Part shown: piece by piece, positions 38,631 to 49,220 of the stretch
How positions within the stretch are numbered: the first letter of the stretch is position 1
How the letters are laid out: each line of letters starts with the position of its first letter
NCBI GenBank assembly: GCA_935421135.1
Contig: OW285195.1
Span: 4,068,701-4,132,700, forward strand
Length of the DNA stretch: 64,000 bases
Direction of reading: 5' to 3'
Source of the DNA: Bugulina stolonifera
Taxonomy: Eukaryota > Bryozoa > Gymnolaemata > Cheilostomatida > Bugulidae
Made by a program: the position numbers and the translations under genes
Notes under the pieces: generated by a model
What the model saw: the letters and a program-made list of their open reading frames with translations, nothing else
What the model was told of the DNA's origin: nothing
The model's database searches: none

Positions 38631-38950
38631 ACAGATATTCTCATATCAATGGTAGATAGACAAGCTATCTTGGAGCACAATATTATTGACAGTTAAGCAA
38701 CTATTTTTGGCTGTTGTTACATTGTGCAAAATGAATATTGTCATTAGGTAATAATTTATTGTAGCTACGATATGAGTACAGTTGCCAGTCATATGTAAGA
38801 CTGCTAGGTCTTGCAATACCTACATAACATAATTATCAATGTGCATGTGCATTGTATGTTATGCTCATATCAAACAATAATAATATTGTACTCTGTAATT
38901 ACTGAAGTTGCGCCCTCTTGTAGAAAAAGGTCAGACAACTTCCAATATAA
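38631..38950. repeat. Dispersed direct repeat, copy 1
   Basis: Matches 41656-41956 in the same orientation. Shared blocks include ttctcatatcaatggta, acaatattattgacagtta, ctgttgttacattgtg and gtagaaaaaggtcagacaac. The two copies flank the hAT-like element at 39657-41530. There is no coding capacity. Confidence 0.8.
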
Positions 38951-39656
38951 CATCAATAACAAAGCCATTACTATCTACTTGTGGAGTTGCGTCAAACTAG
39001 TCATGTTTCAATAAGTGATAAAGTTACCTTCAAATCTTTAATTTGTCTCTCTGAATATTGAAGAAAAGATGAAATAATGTACATATACCTTTAGCGAGGG
39101 ACTCAGGTTTTTCATTTACAAAGAAATTTACTCTCACCCCTTTTGCCCTTGTTTGTATCCACCTTTACTGCTGTTAATACATGTAGTATTTACTGCTGCC
39201 ATCGCTGCTACACTGCTCTCACTGTAACAGTATTACCCAGTAATAAAGGAGTTGTTTTCTCTTTCTTTCCTATTAGAGATGATATAATATTGTAAAATGG
39301 ATACCATATTGTAATAGTGAACCAATCTTGTTGCATAGTGTTACATCACACTGGGTTGGGACTTGCTAGTGGTTTAAATAGAGTTTTACTCTATCCATCA
39401 CTAAACCAGATAATTGTTATATTTGTTGGTAGACTAGAGAATAGGTGCATTCTACTAACGCACCTGCGCTACCCACACACTGAGCCTCCCCACAATAATT
39501 ATACAGTGAAAGCTTTTGGAATAGCTATAATGAACCTGCCACAAACCACTATAGCAGCTAAAACTTGCCTACCCCACCTCACTTTTATTGTTATGTAGAT
39601 TTTGCATTGTTTTTGTGCATGTAAATCATTCTTACGATGTAGTATACACACTATTT

Positions 39657-41530
39657 CAGGGGTTCTCAACCTTTTTTGCCTAAGTACCCAATTAGCAGCC
39701 ATGCAGTCAACAACGTACCCCTTTGTAAAGCTGTGTTAAATCGAGGGTGATATTTTTTGTTTAAATTAATAAATATTGTGATGGAAACCCCCGGCAGGTG
39801 AGGTGGTGAGGTGTGTGTAGGATGTATTATATGTATGTAGGTAATATGTATATGGGTTGTTGTAGGTCTGATGTGACACACCACTCTCACTCCATCAACT
39901 ATGTCAAGGGAGGTAACTGCGTGGGTTCTCTAGGAGGTCCGAGCGGTCGAAGAAGTCAGGATATATATATATGCAAACAATACTGTGTGTATATGATAAG
40001 ATGGGGCAACTAAAGGACGACCAGCAACCTGTACGACTAATAAGTAATTCTAAATAATGCAATGGCGGCTCACTGGCCCGACAGACAAGTTACTAAAGAG
40101 TGAACAGCTATGATATGATTATATGCTCTATTCACGTAAATCTCGCGGTACTATTCACCATGTACTATTAACCAATATCTATCTCAAGGCTATTTCAATT
40201 ATACGCAATTCACAAATCACTGTACGTAAACTACCCACTGTATTATCCACAATATATTACACACTACTATGTCACTTAATGCGTATCAATATCCAAGGTT
40301 ATTACAATTACTTTAACAAGTATTACACAATCCGCTTCCAAGAATTCCAAGTTCAATTACTAATTATCCACTTGTATATCTAATCCACAATATACTAATT
40401 ATCACCTCAATTTATCTATATATCAATATATCGCTAGCTCAAGCATCAATATACTACTTCACGTTTCACGTTTATCTATACCTTATATATGTATACTCAA
40501 TATAAATCCACTTTGATTTCCTTTCATATCCCTTGATCTATTTAACGAGAACAGGGATTATACACAAAAATACACACATTAAAATACAGTTAACTAGGTA
40601 AAATATTCATGACTTACTAGAGTAAAATACAAAATCAGTAAGCGTTAAGCGCTCACCGCTCAGTAAACATTCAGTACAAGTAAGTAAGTAAGTAAGTATC
40701 TAATAATATGATGTCCTTTCTTTTTACACTTTTTGTGATACTATATTACAATATCAAACTTATTTCTAATTGGCTAAAATATTCATATACAATAAAACAT
40801 CAGTTATATCAATCTGTCATAGGGAGCTTGGTTGTCTATTTAATTTCTATTGGCTAGCTAAGGAAAAAACTGCAGTTTACTGGATAATAGTTACTGTTAG
40901 TTCTGGTACATCTTTATGGCTATATTATATGGTAGGGGCGTGACTTGTGACCTATTGGTCTGTGGTTATAGTCTGTACTGTTGTACTGGTAGTTGAAGAG
41001 CTTGGTTTCTTGGTAGTAATGTGTTGGGTGTTTCGTTCATGTAGAAGTTGCTTTCACTTTGGTTTGGAGTTGTCTATTCTTGAGTTTTATAGTTGTTTAT
41101 TCTAGAGTGTTACTATGGAATTATTCTCTCTTGTAAGATCTTTTGTCTGTTCTGGAGTGTTACTTTGGAGTTATTCTCTCCTGTAAGATAATGTTTATGA
41201 AGTTATGTTTGTCATTCTTTACAATATTACATAACTGTGTGCATTATCAATAGGGGTCACTTAAACAGTGATGCAGATGTAGTATGGTAAGAAATATTCA
41301 TTTTATTAACTACATGTATGATAATATGTGATATACATTTTTATAGACTCTGGTGTTTTATGGCTTTCACACTGGTTTAGCTCAACTTTATTTTTGCATC
41401 AGCGATCCGCTTGATGTTCAGTTAAGTAATATATAATGATAATTCATAATTGATAGTCTGTAACTGAAAATCACTGCCAAAAATGAATTGTATTGCACCC
41501 CCTAGATTTCTGAAATGTTGGGAACACCTG
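39657..41530. mobile_element. hAT-like DNA transposon with perfect 8-bp target duplication
   Basis: The element begins caggggttctcaacc, a typical hAT terminus, and ends ttgggaacacctg. It is flanked on both sides by exactly cactattt (39649-39656 and 41531-41538), the 8-bp target duplication expected of hAT transposition. The interior (1.87 kb) carries hAT-type subterminal text (aagtaccc, acgtacccctttg on the left; attgcaccccctag on the right) but no transposase frame, so it is non-autonomous. Most of the middle is AT-rich and may be unrelated inserted sequence. An imperfect tandem of about 60 bp (ttctggagtgttactttgga) lies at 41090-41190. Confidence 0.88.
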
Positions 41531-41603
41531 CACTATTTATCGGGGCTAACTCATTGTGGGGCTAACTCACTGTGGGTCCTTATGTAAGTGACAAGTACAG
41601 GCA

Positions 41604-41653
41604 CATGTATCTCAAGATTAGAAGTAAATTTACTTCTAATCTTGAGATACATG
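41604..41653. repeat. 50-bp perfect palindrome
   Basis: Two perfectly complementary 25-bp arms meet without spacer at 41628/41629 (gaagtaaatttacttc). It lies 74 bp beyond the hAT element and immediately before dispersed repeat copy 2. Confidence 0.95.
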
Positions 41654-41655
41654 CT

Positions 41656-41956
41656 ACAGACATTCTCATATCAATGGTAAATAGAAAAGCTATCTTGGAT
41701 CACAATATTATTGACAGTTACACAATAATTATTGTTTACTGTTGTTACATTGTGTAAAGTGGATGTCATTGCACAATATTGTAACTTTGTTTATGAATAC
41801 TGTAGCCAATCATGTGTGAGATTGGTAGGTCTCATGATACATGCATATTGTGTATGTACACATACATCATGTAGATTCATGTCAAACAATAATATTGTAC
41901 TCTGTAATCGTTGGAGTTGCACTCTCTCGTAGAAAAAGGTCAGACAACTTCTAATT
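41656..41956. repeat. Dispersed direct repeat, copy 2
   Basis: Partner of 38631-38950, with the same order of shared blocks and small indels. It starts right after the 50-bp palindrome. Confidence 0.8.
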
Positions 41957-42239
41957 AATGTAATGTTAGTTACAAACTCAGACTGAATATTGCGGTCTGT
42001 TATTAAACCGAGCTTTATATGGATATCTGAGTACGTCCTAACAAATCACACAATGTAATTCTATGCTGAACAGTACTCTGTATTCTCCTCCTCCGGTATT
42101 TCCCATGATTTGGCTAAACAAGTACAAACACTTATGTAAGAAGGTCATTCACTACCATGCGTTCCAGTGAGTTATTAATATCAATATTATACAGTAGTAC
42201 ACAAACACACAGCCATAGTTACATATAAGTATTATATAC

Positions 42240-42659
42240 CAGGGGTTCTCAACCTTTTTCATACCATGGCCCACCTTGCCCAATCTAAAATTCCTATGGC
42301 CCACAAGAGGTCACAGCAGATAATCAGAAATCAGTAATTTTTAGTATAATAGATGACTGTATTGAAAAGATTGCCATATTTGCATAAAGCCGGAAAAGGA
42401 AACAAATGAAAGTTAGTGAGAGCCTTGGCACTGATGTTTGCCTGCAAGCTCTTCATATCGTGGTTCCACTTGAGATAAAGCACAATTCTGATGTCATGGG
42501 CTACTTCAAGGCGGTTCCTGGATTTAGTTTGCAACTGCACCATTGTAGAAAATCCTGACTCACAGAGATATGTTGTTGCGAATGGCAGTAACATCCTTAG
42601 ACATTCTTTGGCTACTGATGGATAGCTGGATGCCATTGGCTCCCCTTTGAGAACCCCTG
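42240..42659 (-). mobile_element. Short hAT deletion derivative retaining the transposase C-terminus
   Basis: Terminal inverted repeats caggggttctcaa (42240) and ttgagaacccctg (ending 42659) are flanked by ttatatac and gtatatac, a 7-of-8 target duplication. Between them a minus-strand frame (42669-42331) encodes LPFATTYLCESGFSTM...KSRNRLEVAHDIRI, the C-terminal dimerisation segment of hAT transposases related to ZBED5-type domesticated genes. The coding frame runs straight out of the terminal repeat, so almost the whole transposase has been deleted. The fragment cannot be catalytic on its own. Confidence 0.88.
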
Positions 42660-42669
42660 GTATATACAA

Positions 42670-43750
42670 TGTACATGCATATCGGAGTTGTATCCTTCTG
42701 CATTCAATGAGAGGATAACTCAGAGTGTATAAAGTATAATAATGTACAGAGTCCCTACCAATACAGCATGCATTGTTATGGATGGATATAATGGAATGTA
42801 ATTAGCCTTAGTACCCAGGGCAATTCTAGCACTTACATGTATAGCTACATATAATTTGCGCTATGGCTCAGTGTGGTACAATATACCCTATCCTACATGT
42901 ATATGTACATGACTGTACGGTATAATACGCTAGTCATCTTACACGTGTAAAATCAGCATTATACATGTAGGCTACAATCATGTTCATGTGTTTTACTGAA
43001 TACATGTACATGTAGTAATATTGTACTGTAAAATACTATGATCGCTACTAATATATGGGGGTAAAAGGGTCAGTGTGAATCTCGATGTAATGAACAACTT
43101 GGGTCCCGAGCTAAAGGTGCATGTACATTATATATCTTTTCTTTAATTTTCAAAATGATAAAATTAAAAATGTGAAGGCAACTATCACTTATTAAAGAGC
43201 TTGATAGGTTTGACTGGAATTCACTAATAGTAGATAAAGTGTGTTTAAGGCGAGTCCCTTTTTTAATAAGTTATCTTTACCAGGCAGGGCTAGCTGTACA
43301 ATACCGAATAAAATTTATTCCTATTTCTCCATATTACTGTTTTACTTAGCACAAAGTCATGCGATATCCGAATATGCTTGTAGTTATTATGGTGGAAAAC
43401 CATAACATTATTTTATTACAGAAAGATTTATAACGTATATTAGACAACTACTCAGTCATGTATTTTGTTTTATTGGGCATAATTTGACCAATTTAGCAAA
43501 ACAGATTGATTCAAAACTATAGATTGATTGCTAAAATAAACAAATTGAATTAGTGAATGAAAATTGTACTATTTAAAGGAAATCGCTTTTTGCCTGTATT
43601 TCTTTTATCAATATACATTAATTTCTGTTTAATATTAACAATGTTAAACTAGCGCATAGATAGATAGATAGACATGTATAGCAGATATTAGTAATTGTTC
43701 TCTCCAAACATCACCGTCATGTCATCATGTTGTCGCATGTGTTGATTAGC
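42670..43750. other. Region 3' of NHL paralog 1, no gene seen
   Basis: AT-rich with several TACATGTA clusters (42836-43016). A minus-strand AATAAA at about 43417-43412 could end the paralog 1 transcript. Confidence 0.4.
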
Positions 43751-43806
43751 CTATGGCAGAGATAGTCTAGCTTGAAGGGAGGAGTTTGTTTGATCAACTG
43801 ACCATC
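43751..43806 (-). CDS. NHL paralog 1, terminal exon
   Basis: Acceptor ctttaatcacag, then GATGG shared with paralog 2. It encodes WSVDQTNSSLQARLSLP and a TAG stop, completing the Gly codon split across the intron. Confidence 0.7.
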
Positions 43807-45980
43807 CTGTGATTAAAGAAAGAGTCATCTGAGTAACATGAAGTAAATAAACAAAACTAAATGTATATAATAGTGTACGTTATATTCTACAGTCGGGATT
43901 CTTCTGAACCTGATGGCTTGCTATGATTGGATGGATTAGCGACGAGGTAGAATATAATCATGTATTTCACTAAACCAGACAATCCAATACAACATAGTTA
44001 TTATATTCATATAGGAAACATGAACTATTAATACTATAATGTTATGCACCTACATGTACATGTAAATTCAAGTCTGCATATGCCATTGGTTGCAGAAATA
44101 AGGTATTTTGATCACTGTGTCTAACTCACCACTCAATTTGTAGATATTGTCAAGCATTCCTACATAGACATCATCTCCCACTTTAAGCAGTGTCCATGGC
44201 ATGGAAGGCAACTTACTTGCTCTTCTGCAGGAGCTTAAAGCATCAGTGCATACAGGACCAACAGTACTAGTGTTCATATTCAGCAGTCGAAGGCCCTCAT
44301 TGCCAAAGTCAGCCATGAGATAGAGGTCAGAGTTCAATTGTATCAGCCCAGTGAGATGGTTAAACCTGGCGTTGGTAAAACTGCCATCAGTGTACCCAAT
44401 AGTAGATGAACCAGTAAGTGTGGCAATAGTAACGCTTCCATCTTCTAGCCAGCTGATTTCAGAGACATAGTCAGTGGTGGTTACAAGTAGTTTGTTACCA
44501 GCCCATAGCATGTCCCTAGCGCCAAAGAGACGGGGTGGAGTAACTGTTCCCAGCACTCCGCTTTGAAGATCTACTGATCTCAAAGCACTTGCCCTGTAAT
44601 CGGTGACGAGTAATCGGTTTCTGTTATTCACATCTACAACAACAGCAGACGGAAAAATCATTTTTCCTGTGCCTCTTCTCCATTGTCACTGCCTTGTTGA
44701 TTGTATGTTCCAGCTAATGGTTGCACCTCATTGTTTTTTCTGTTAAGAATCGTTAAACGGGATCGTGAAGCCTCTACTAGAACTACATGAGTCGAGTTGA
44801 GCTGCTTGAACCCAGCCAACCTTGCCCAGAGCCTCCTTACTACGAGTGTTTTGTTCCAAGGGCTATTGCTGTTCCAAATATAGTGTTCCGTGCTATAGAG
44901 GATACTGCTGTCATTCTTAGATTGATCAATCTCCATGTGGTAGACAGTCCGATGAACTCTTAGGAAACGCTCCATCTTACTGAAGGACACACTGTATAAA
45001 ACCCAAGTATGCCACACTGAGAAAAATTATACACATGCTATGCAAGGAATGATTTTTCACAATAGAGAGTGTAATGTAGCTACATACATGTCATACTTCA
45101 CATAAATAAGTATGATTTGATACCAATCACCAATCATAAATATATGGCATGAATGGGACTCTAACAGTATTAGACTAGCGTAAAATGATGCTTGTTAATC
45201 CCTCCCAGGGCAGTTGTGGTAAAATGAAGGCTACAGAGTATGAAATACATTGTATTTCAGCAACTGTTAGAACCTGGTAAGGTAGTTGATTGCTACACCC
45301 TCTTAGACATGGTTCTAGATTTTAAACACAGAGTTATGAGACTGTAGGCAAAAGTTACATGAACATACTGAAGTGTGTGCTCTTTCTTCTACATGTACAT
45401 CTACAATATTATACCAAGCCTCTGAATAACTGATTTGCAGTTGCGCATGTGAAACTATGGGCTGGTACATCATAATATCATTTCATTGCACACTTTTAGC
45501 CAAGACTGTAATGCATGGTTTGTGTACTATTGTACATGGACGTGTACAATATAATGTATTATAGCAACATTTGCATGCCTTCTTGTGTCCACATTATAAA
45601 ACATGTACAGTTGTAGAGTTGGCATCTTCAGAGAAGCATAACCAGTATAAACTCCAGAATTATCATGCAATGTTACATATTTTTCTCACCTTGATACATT
45701 CGACTCAGCAGGGAAAATCCATACTGTTGCTATGACAACCAGCCAGATCTAAACAAACAATAGGTACATATTGGTTAAAATTACATTCTATGTGGAATAG
45801 AAAACAATGGTAAAACAGAGAACAGGACAAAATGAAATGTAATACTGCTACAGAACTACTTTAGTTATTTATCTTATATTTACAAACCCACACCTTACAG
45901 TTTTGCTTACACAAACAAAACCGACTTAAGGAATATTATTATCTGACTATACTCACTGATAACATCTGTAAGCTACTCAT
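43751..45980 (-). CDS. Secreted NHL-repeat beta-propeller protein, paralog 1 (frame interrupted)
   Basis: Four exons (45980-45957, 45748-45690, 44991-44130, 43806-43751) fit GT-AG junctions in phases 0, 2 and 1 and agree with paralog 2. The first two exons give a signal peptide (MSSLQMLS + IWLVVIATVWIFPAES). The large exon holds NHL-type propeller repeats: NRNRLLVTDYRASALRSVDL, then GYTDGSFTNARFNHLTGLIQ followed by LMADFGNEGLRLLN. NHL proteins fold as beta-propellers that bind protein or other ligands; the partner here is unknown. Relative to paralog 2 one nucleotide is missing between 44668 and 44680, which shifts the frame after EEAQ. It is either a pseudogene, a sequencing error or an allele-specific lesion. 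Confidence 0.75.
44130..44991 (-). CDS. NHL paralog 1, exon 3 (propeller), with frameshift
   Basis: 862 nt after acceptor ggttttatacag, ending AGTG|gtgagt in phase 1. The equivalent exon of paralog 2 is fully open. Here the frame breaks near 44670. Confidence 0.8.
45690..45748 (-). CDS. NHL paralog 1, exon 2 (signal peptide core)
   Basis: 59-nt exon after acceptor gtttgtttag, donor gtgaga, ending in phase 2. It encodes IWLVVIATVWIFPAESNVS, a good signal-peptide core. Confidence 0.82.
45957..45980 (-). CDS. NHL paralog 1, exon 1
   Basis: 24-nt exon encoding MSSLQMLS, followed by donor gtgagt, phase 0. Its size and the pattern M..xQMxS are conserved in paralogs 2 and 3. A TATATAAG box lies about 100 bp upstream at 46079-46086. 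Confidence 0.75.
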
Positions 45981-46078
45981 TCTCTCTCTCTTTTTCCTTG
46001 TCGTATCAGCTAGAATATAGAATATATCTCCACCATTAGTGTGTGAGTGAATACACAGACCTCTGTATGATCATCTTT

Positions 46079-46086
46079 CTTATATA
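46079..46086 (-). promoter_or_regulatory. Putative TATA box of NHL paralog 1
   Basis: TATATAAG on the minus strand about 100 bp upstream of the ATG. The other two paralogs have TATA-like elements at 54190-54197 and near 63081, within 75-100 bp of their ATGs. Confidence 0.5.
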
Positions 46087-46214
46087 CATACCAAAGTTTA
46101 GCCTGGGTTCTAGGAGCTCTGCTTAACCTACTCATATAGGGTACAGGATTACCATAGCTTTCACTTGTTTTACTAAATAAAGTTTTTAAAAAATTGAACT
46201 GTAACAATACCAAT

Positions 46215-47388
46215 AATAGTTTTTTTTTACTTGTCGTGACAATGGGTATAAGTTGATATATATTCTAACTATTAACCCATTATCTACATGCAAGAGTTGA
46301 CTAACGTGATATGAATACGATTATGTTTCTATTAGACAAGTTATCAAGTCATAAAAAAGTCTTTTACATTGCGAATTAGTGTCAGCTTGAGATAAATCCC
46401 ATCGATAGATTATTGCGATGATGCATTATAACACAATTCATGTATTTACAATTGCTGAATAACATTTCGCACCAGAAAACTATTATCTTTCACATAAAGC
46501 TGATTAGTCACTCTGGGGAGCGTGTATGCTCTCTCTAAAATGTAAATATTTTATCAGCGCTTTGGGATTATTTCGTGCCACTATAGACGCACTACACTAC
46601 GTCAGCCCAGCACACATTGTATTTGATATGGCAGTAATCATTTTGTTCTGACATAAGCTTCATGGGCATATCAGGTTAATCTATCTACTAAAAATATTGT
46701 GATACTCCAACACTGAACAAGGAAACAGGAACTAAATTGTATTGGATAATGCCGTAATATTTCTGTCAATTCAACTTCACTTGAAACTGAGTTAATGTTT
46801 ATATGCATGTTGTGGCATGTACATGTACAGTGGAACTTGCGTAATTCAACCTTGGATAACTTGTAAACTTGGTTTAGTTCAAACTATTGGCCTTGGTCCC
46901 TGCTGAGAACTAATATAAATGGTTTCAATTGATTGAAGTGATCTCATAATTCAAACTCAGGCCTAATTCAAACCAATTATGGCGGTCTGTTGGAGTTTCA
47001 CTGTATATGGGAATGGATATTTCCATGACTTACATCTACGTCATAAACATAGTAGTAACCTTTTTGTGTTATTCTCATTATATAATAATCCAATAGAGTG
47101 CGCTTTTATTTTGTCTGAGCGTCATTGCCCTAGTACATGTATACTAAATGTATCATTAGTTAATTGCAGTCTCTTACTGGACTAACACCATGAACTTAAC
47201 AGCTTCCACAGCTGATGTGGTAATTGCACAAGTAGTCTGCTGTATTTCTACCACCATTCTGAAATAGACATCTACACACCAAACGCCTGGTAATACTCTT
47301 ACTTGTTCATAATTACTATATTATGCACTTCCTGGAGTATAAATTGTGACTTACTATGACTGTATAACTGGCTTTTCATACTTATATG
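46215..47388. other. Intergenic, no gene seen
   Basis: AT-rich sequence without a supportable coding region. Confidence 0.45.
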
Positions 47389-47958
47389 TGTAACAATGGA
47401 GGCCAAGGTATCAAGTTTGGTTACAATTAATTCAGCATCTGATTCATATCACTTTAAGCATCTTTTGTAAAACGCCGATCCTAGTTAGGTCGGGCTTCGT
47501 CTTCATGGTAGACATCTTGTTGCATAATTTCTGGGCGATTCTACGTCGTTATTTTAGCGGAAACCTTTACCGGAAACCTTTACTCGAAACCTTTACCGGA
47601 AATCTTTAAAGGAAACGCAATAGTTTATAAAGAGTGTACTTTTATATTGTACTGCCAGTTGATGCTTGGATCTCAATAAATACACTTCTAATAATACTAC
47701 TTATACAGAGTCTTCTTTTGTAGCTAAGATTAGTTCCAGCTCTAGGTCCCATCAGACCTTGATGCCAGAACTATCTACTAGGGCAGAACATACTCTTTCT
47801 AAGCATTGACTCAGGACGTATGGGTCGTCTTGGATAATCACCATAACTACTAGTACTCTTCACTCTACATGTAAAATATAAGGCGTGGCACAATTCATAG
47901 GCTCTTCTCACGCCTGCGCTATCGGGCCAGAAATCTCGTGCCCAGCAGGAACATTACA
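47389..47958 (+). mobile_element. Solo-LTR-like element, copy B
   Basis: Runs from TGTAACAATGG to ...GGAACATTACA (570 bp) with short inverted ends TGTAA/TTACA. It has a TATA-like tttataaag, the shared GATGCTTGGATCTCAATAAA polyadenylation block, and ACTCTTTCTAAGCATTGACTC downstream as in copies A and C. Near the 5' end, internal repeats of ggaaacctttacc occur at 47560-47600. The pentamer atgtg follows the 3' end and also overlaps the 5' end, a possible target duplication. Confidence 0.75.
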
Positions 47959-48034
47959 ATGTGCATGTACATGGCTATTATCTGCTCATTTATTTGTTGA
48001 AAGGAAAACTAGAAGTGTATAGAATAATAATATA

Positions 48035-48340
48035 GTACACAAACCGAGAGGTTGTGAGTTCAAACCCCCAGCTGTGTCATTTCTGGCAAAGGCCTTCAGC
48101 AAGCCTTTAACCCTAGCTGCGCCTGTTCGGATCAGGGCGTATAAAAATTACAGGAGGTCCCGTGTAGTGTCTACATCAAAAACACGCATGTTAAAGATCC
48201 ACCTCTGCCCTGATTCGCAAAGAGAAGCCAGATTCTGGCGGGGTATGTGACCACCTTGGGGTGGCAGGTTGATGTAGTGGTCACTGACCATGCACTCCTG
48301 TTGTGGAAGGTGAGCTCTTCCACTCAGAGCCCAGCTCCTG
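48035..48340 (+). repeat. SINE-like repeat with box-B-like head
   Basis: gagaggttgtgagttcaaacccc resembles a pol III box B, followed by a body containing ggcaaaggccttcagcaagc and acgcatgttaaagatccacc. The latter block recurs at 12190-12240 on the other strand. The 5' half of the tRNA-like head is not recognisable. Confidence 0.5.
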
Positions 48341-48684
48341 TCGCTCATACAAGTTTCGAACTTCTGAGGTCCGTTAAATAGGATGGCCAAGTGGCTCGAC
48401 AGCAACAAAAACAAAGACAACAAAAACAAAACAAGGCATACTCGGATATTGCACCGTGCAAGCTTATAAATAGCAATCTGCGGCAATAACAATATATTTT
48501 ATTCAATAATACAGTGCTAGTTATAACGCAAGGCGTGCCTGGCAACAATAATATTTATTTAGCAGGGGATTTTCCTTCAGAGCAAGCTCTAGTCACGCCT
48601 GAACACTCAAGATGTATTCGGATAGTTAGACCAGTGCTATATGAACCAGCACAGTTTCCAAATACGCCTTAATAGTAAAGCTTA

Positions 48685-49220
48685 GGCCACCGCGACGCGA
48701 ATTTTTTTGCGAATAGCGAATTTTGGCCAAAGACGAATTCGCAAATTAGAATCGAGCGTGCCACACTGCAAAAGCTATAAGCAAATTCGCATTGATTTCA
48801 CCCAATGAGAGATCAAACATTATTATCCTCGGTCACGTCCCTCATTCACTGCAGAACTAAAACTCCGAAAAATGCAAAAATTGAAGTAGAACAAAATAAA
48901 ATAATTATTTTATTCTTACTTTTATTCGTTTTATACAATTCTTGCAAACGGAAGTAGTCATTTTATCCATCAGTTAAAATAAATATTTTAATATAATAAT
49001 TTAAACTCAGGATTGATTGAAAATTCGTGGCTCGGAACACGTGACAGTAACGTGACAAGTAAAAATTGGCCAATCACAAATTAGCAAGTTGCGAATTAGC
49101 TGATTGAGATCAGCGAGTGCGAAATCGCAAATTTTGCGCGAATTCGCACAAAATTTGCGATTTGCGATTCCGCCACTGGCCAAAATTCGCTTTTCGCTAA
49201 AAAATCGCTGCAGTGTGGCC
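48685..49220. mobile_element. 536-bp TA-flanked inverted-repeat element (MITE)
   Basis: The ends are imperfect inverted repeats of about 45 bp (ggccaccgcgacgcgaattt... and, reversed, ggccacactgcagcgatttt..., both leading into gcgaattttggcca). Both ends abut TA (48683-48684 and 49221-49222), the target duplication typical of Tc1/mariner-like insertion. The interior is rich in gcgaattcgc-type words and has no coding frame. Confidence 0.78.

Noticed and set aside
42331..42669. Intact hAT transposase or domesticated ZBED-like gene
   Set aside because: Only the C-terminal segment is present and its N-terminal codons come from the terminal repeat.
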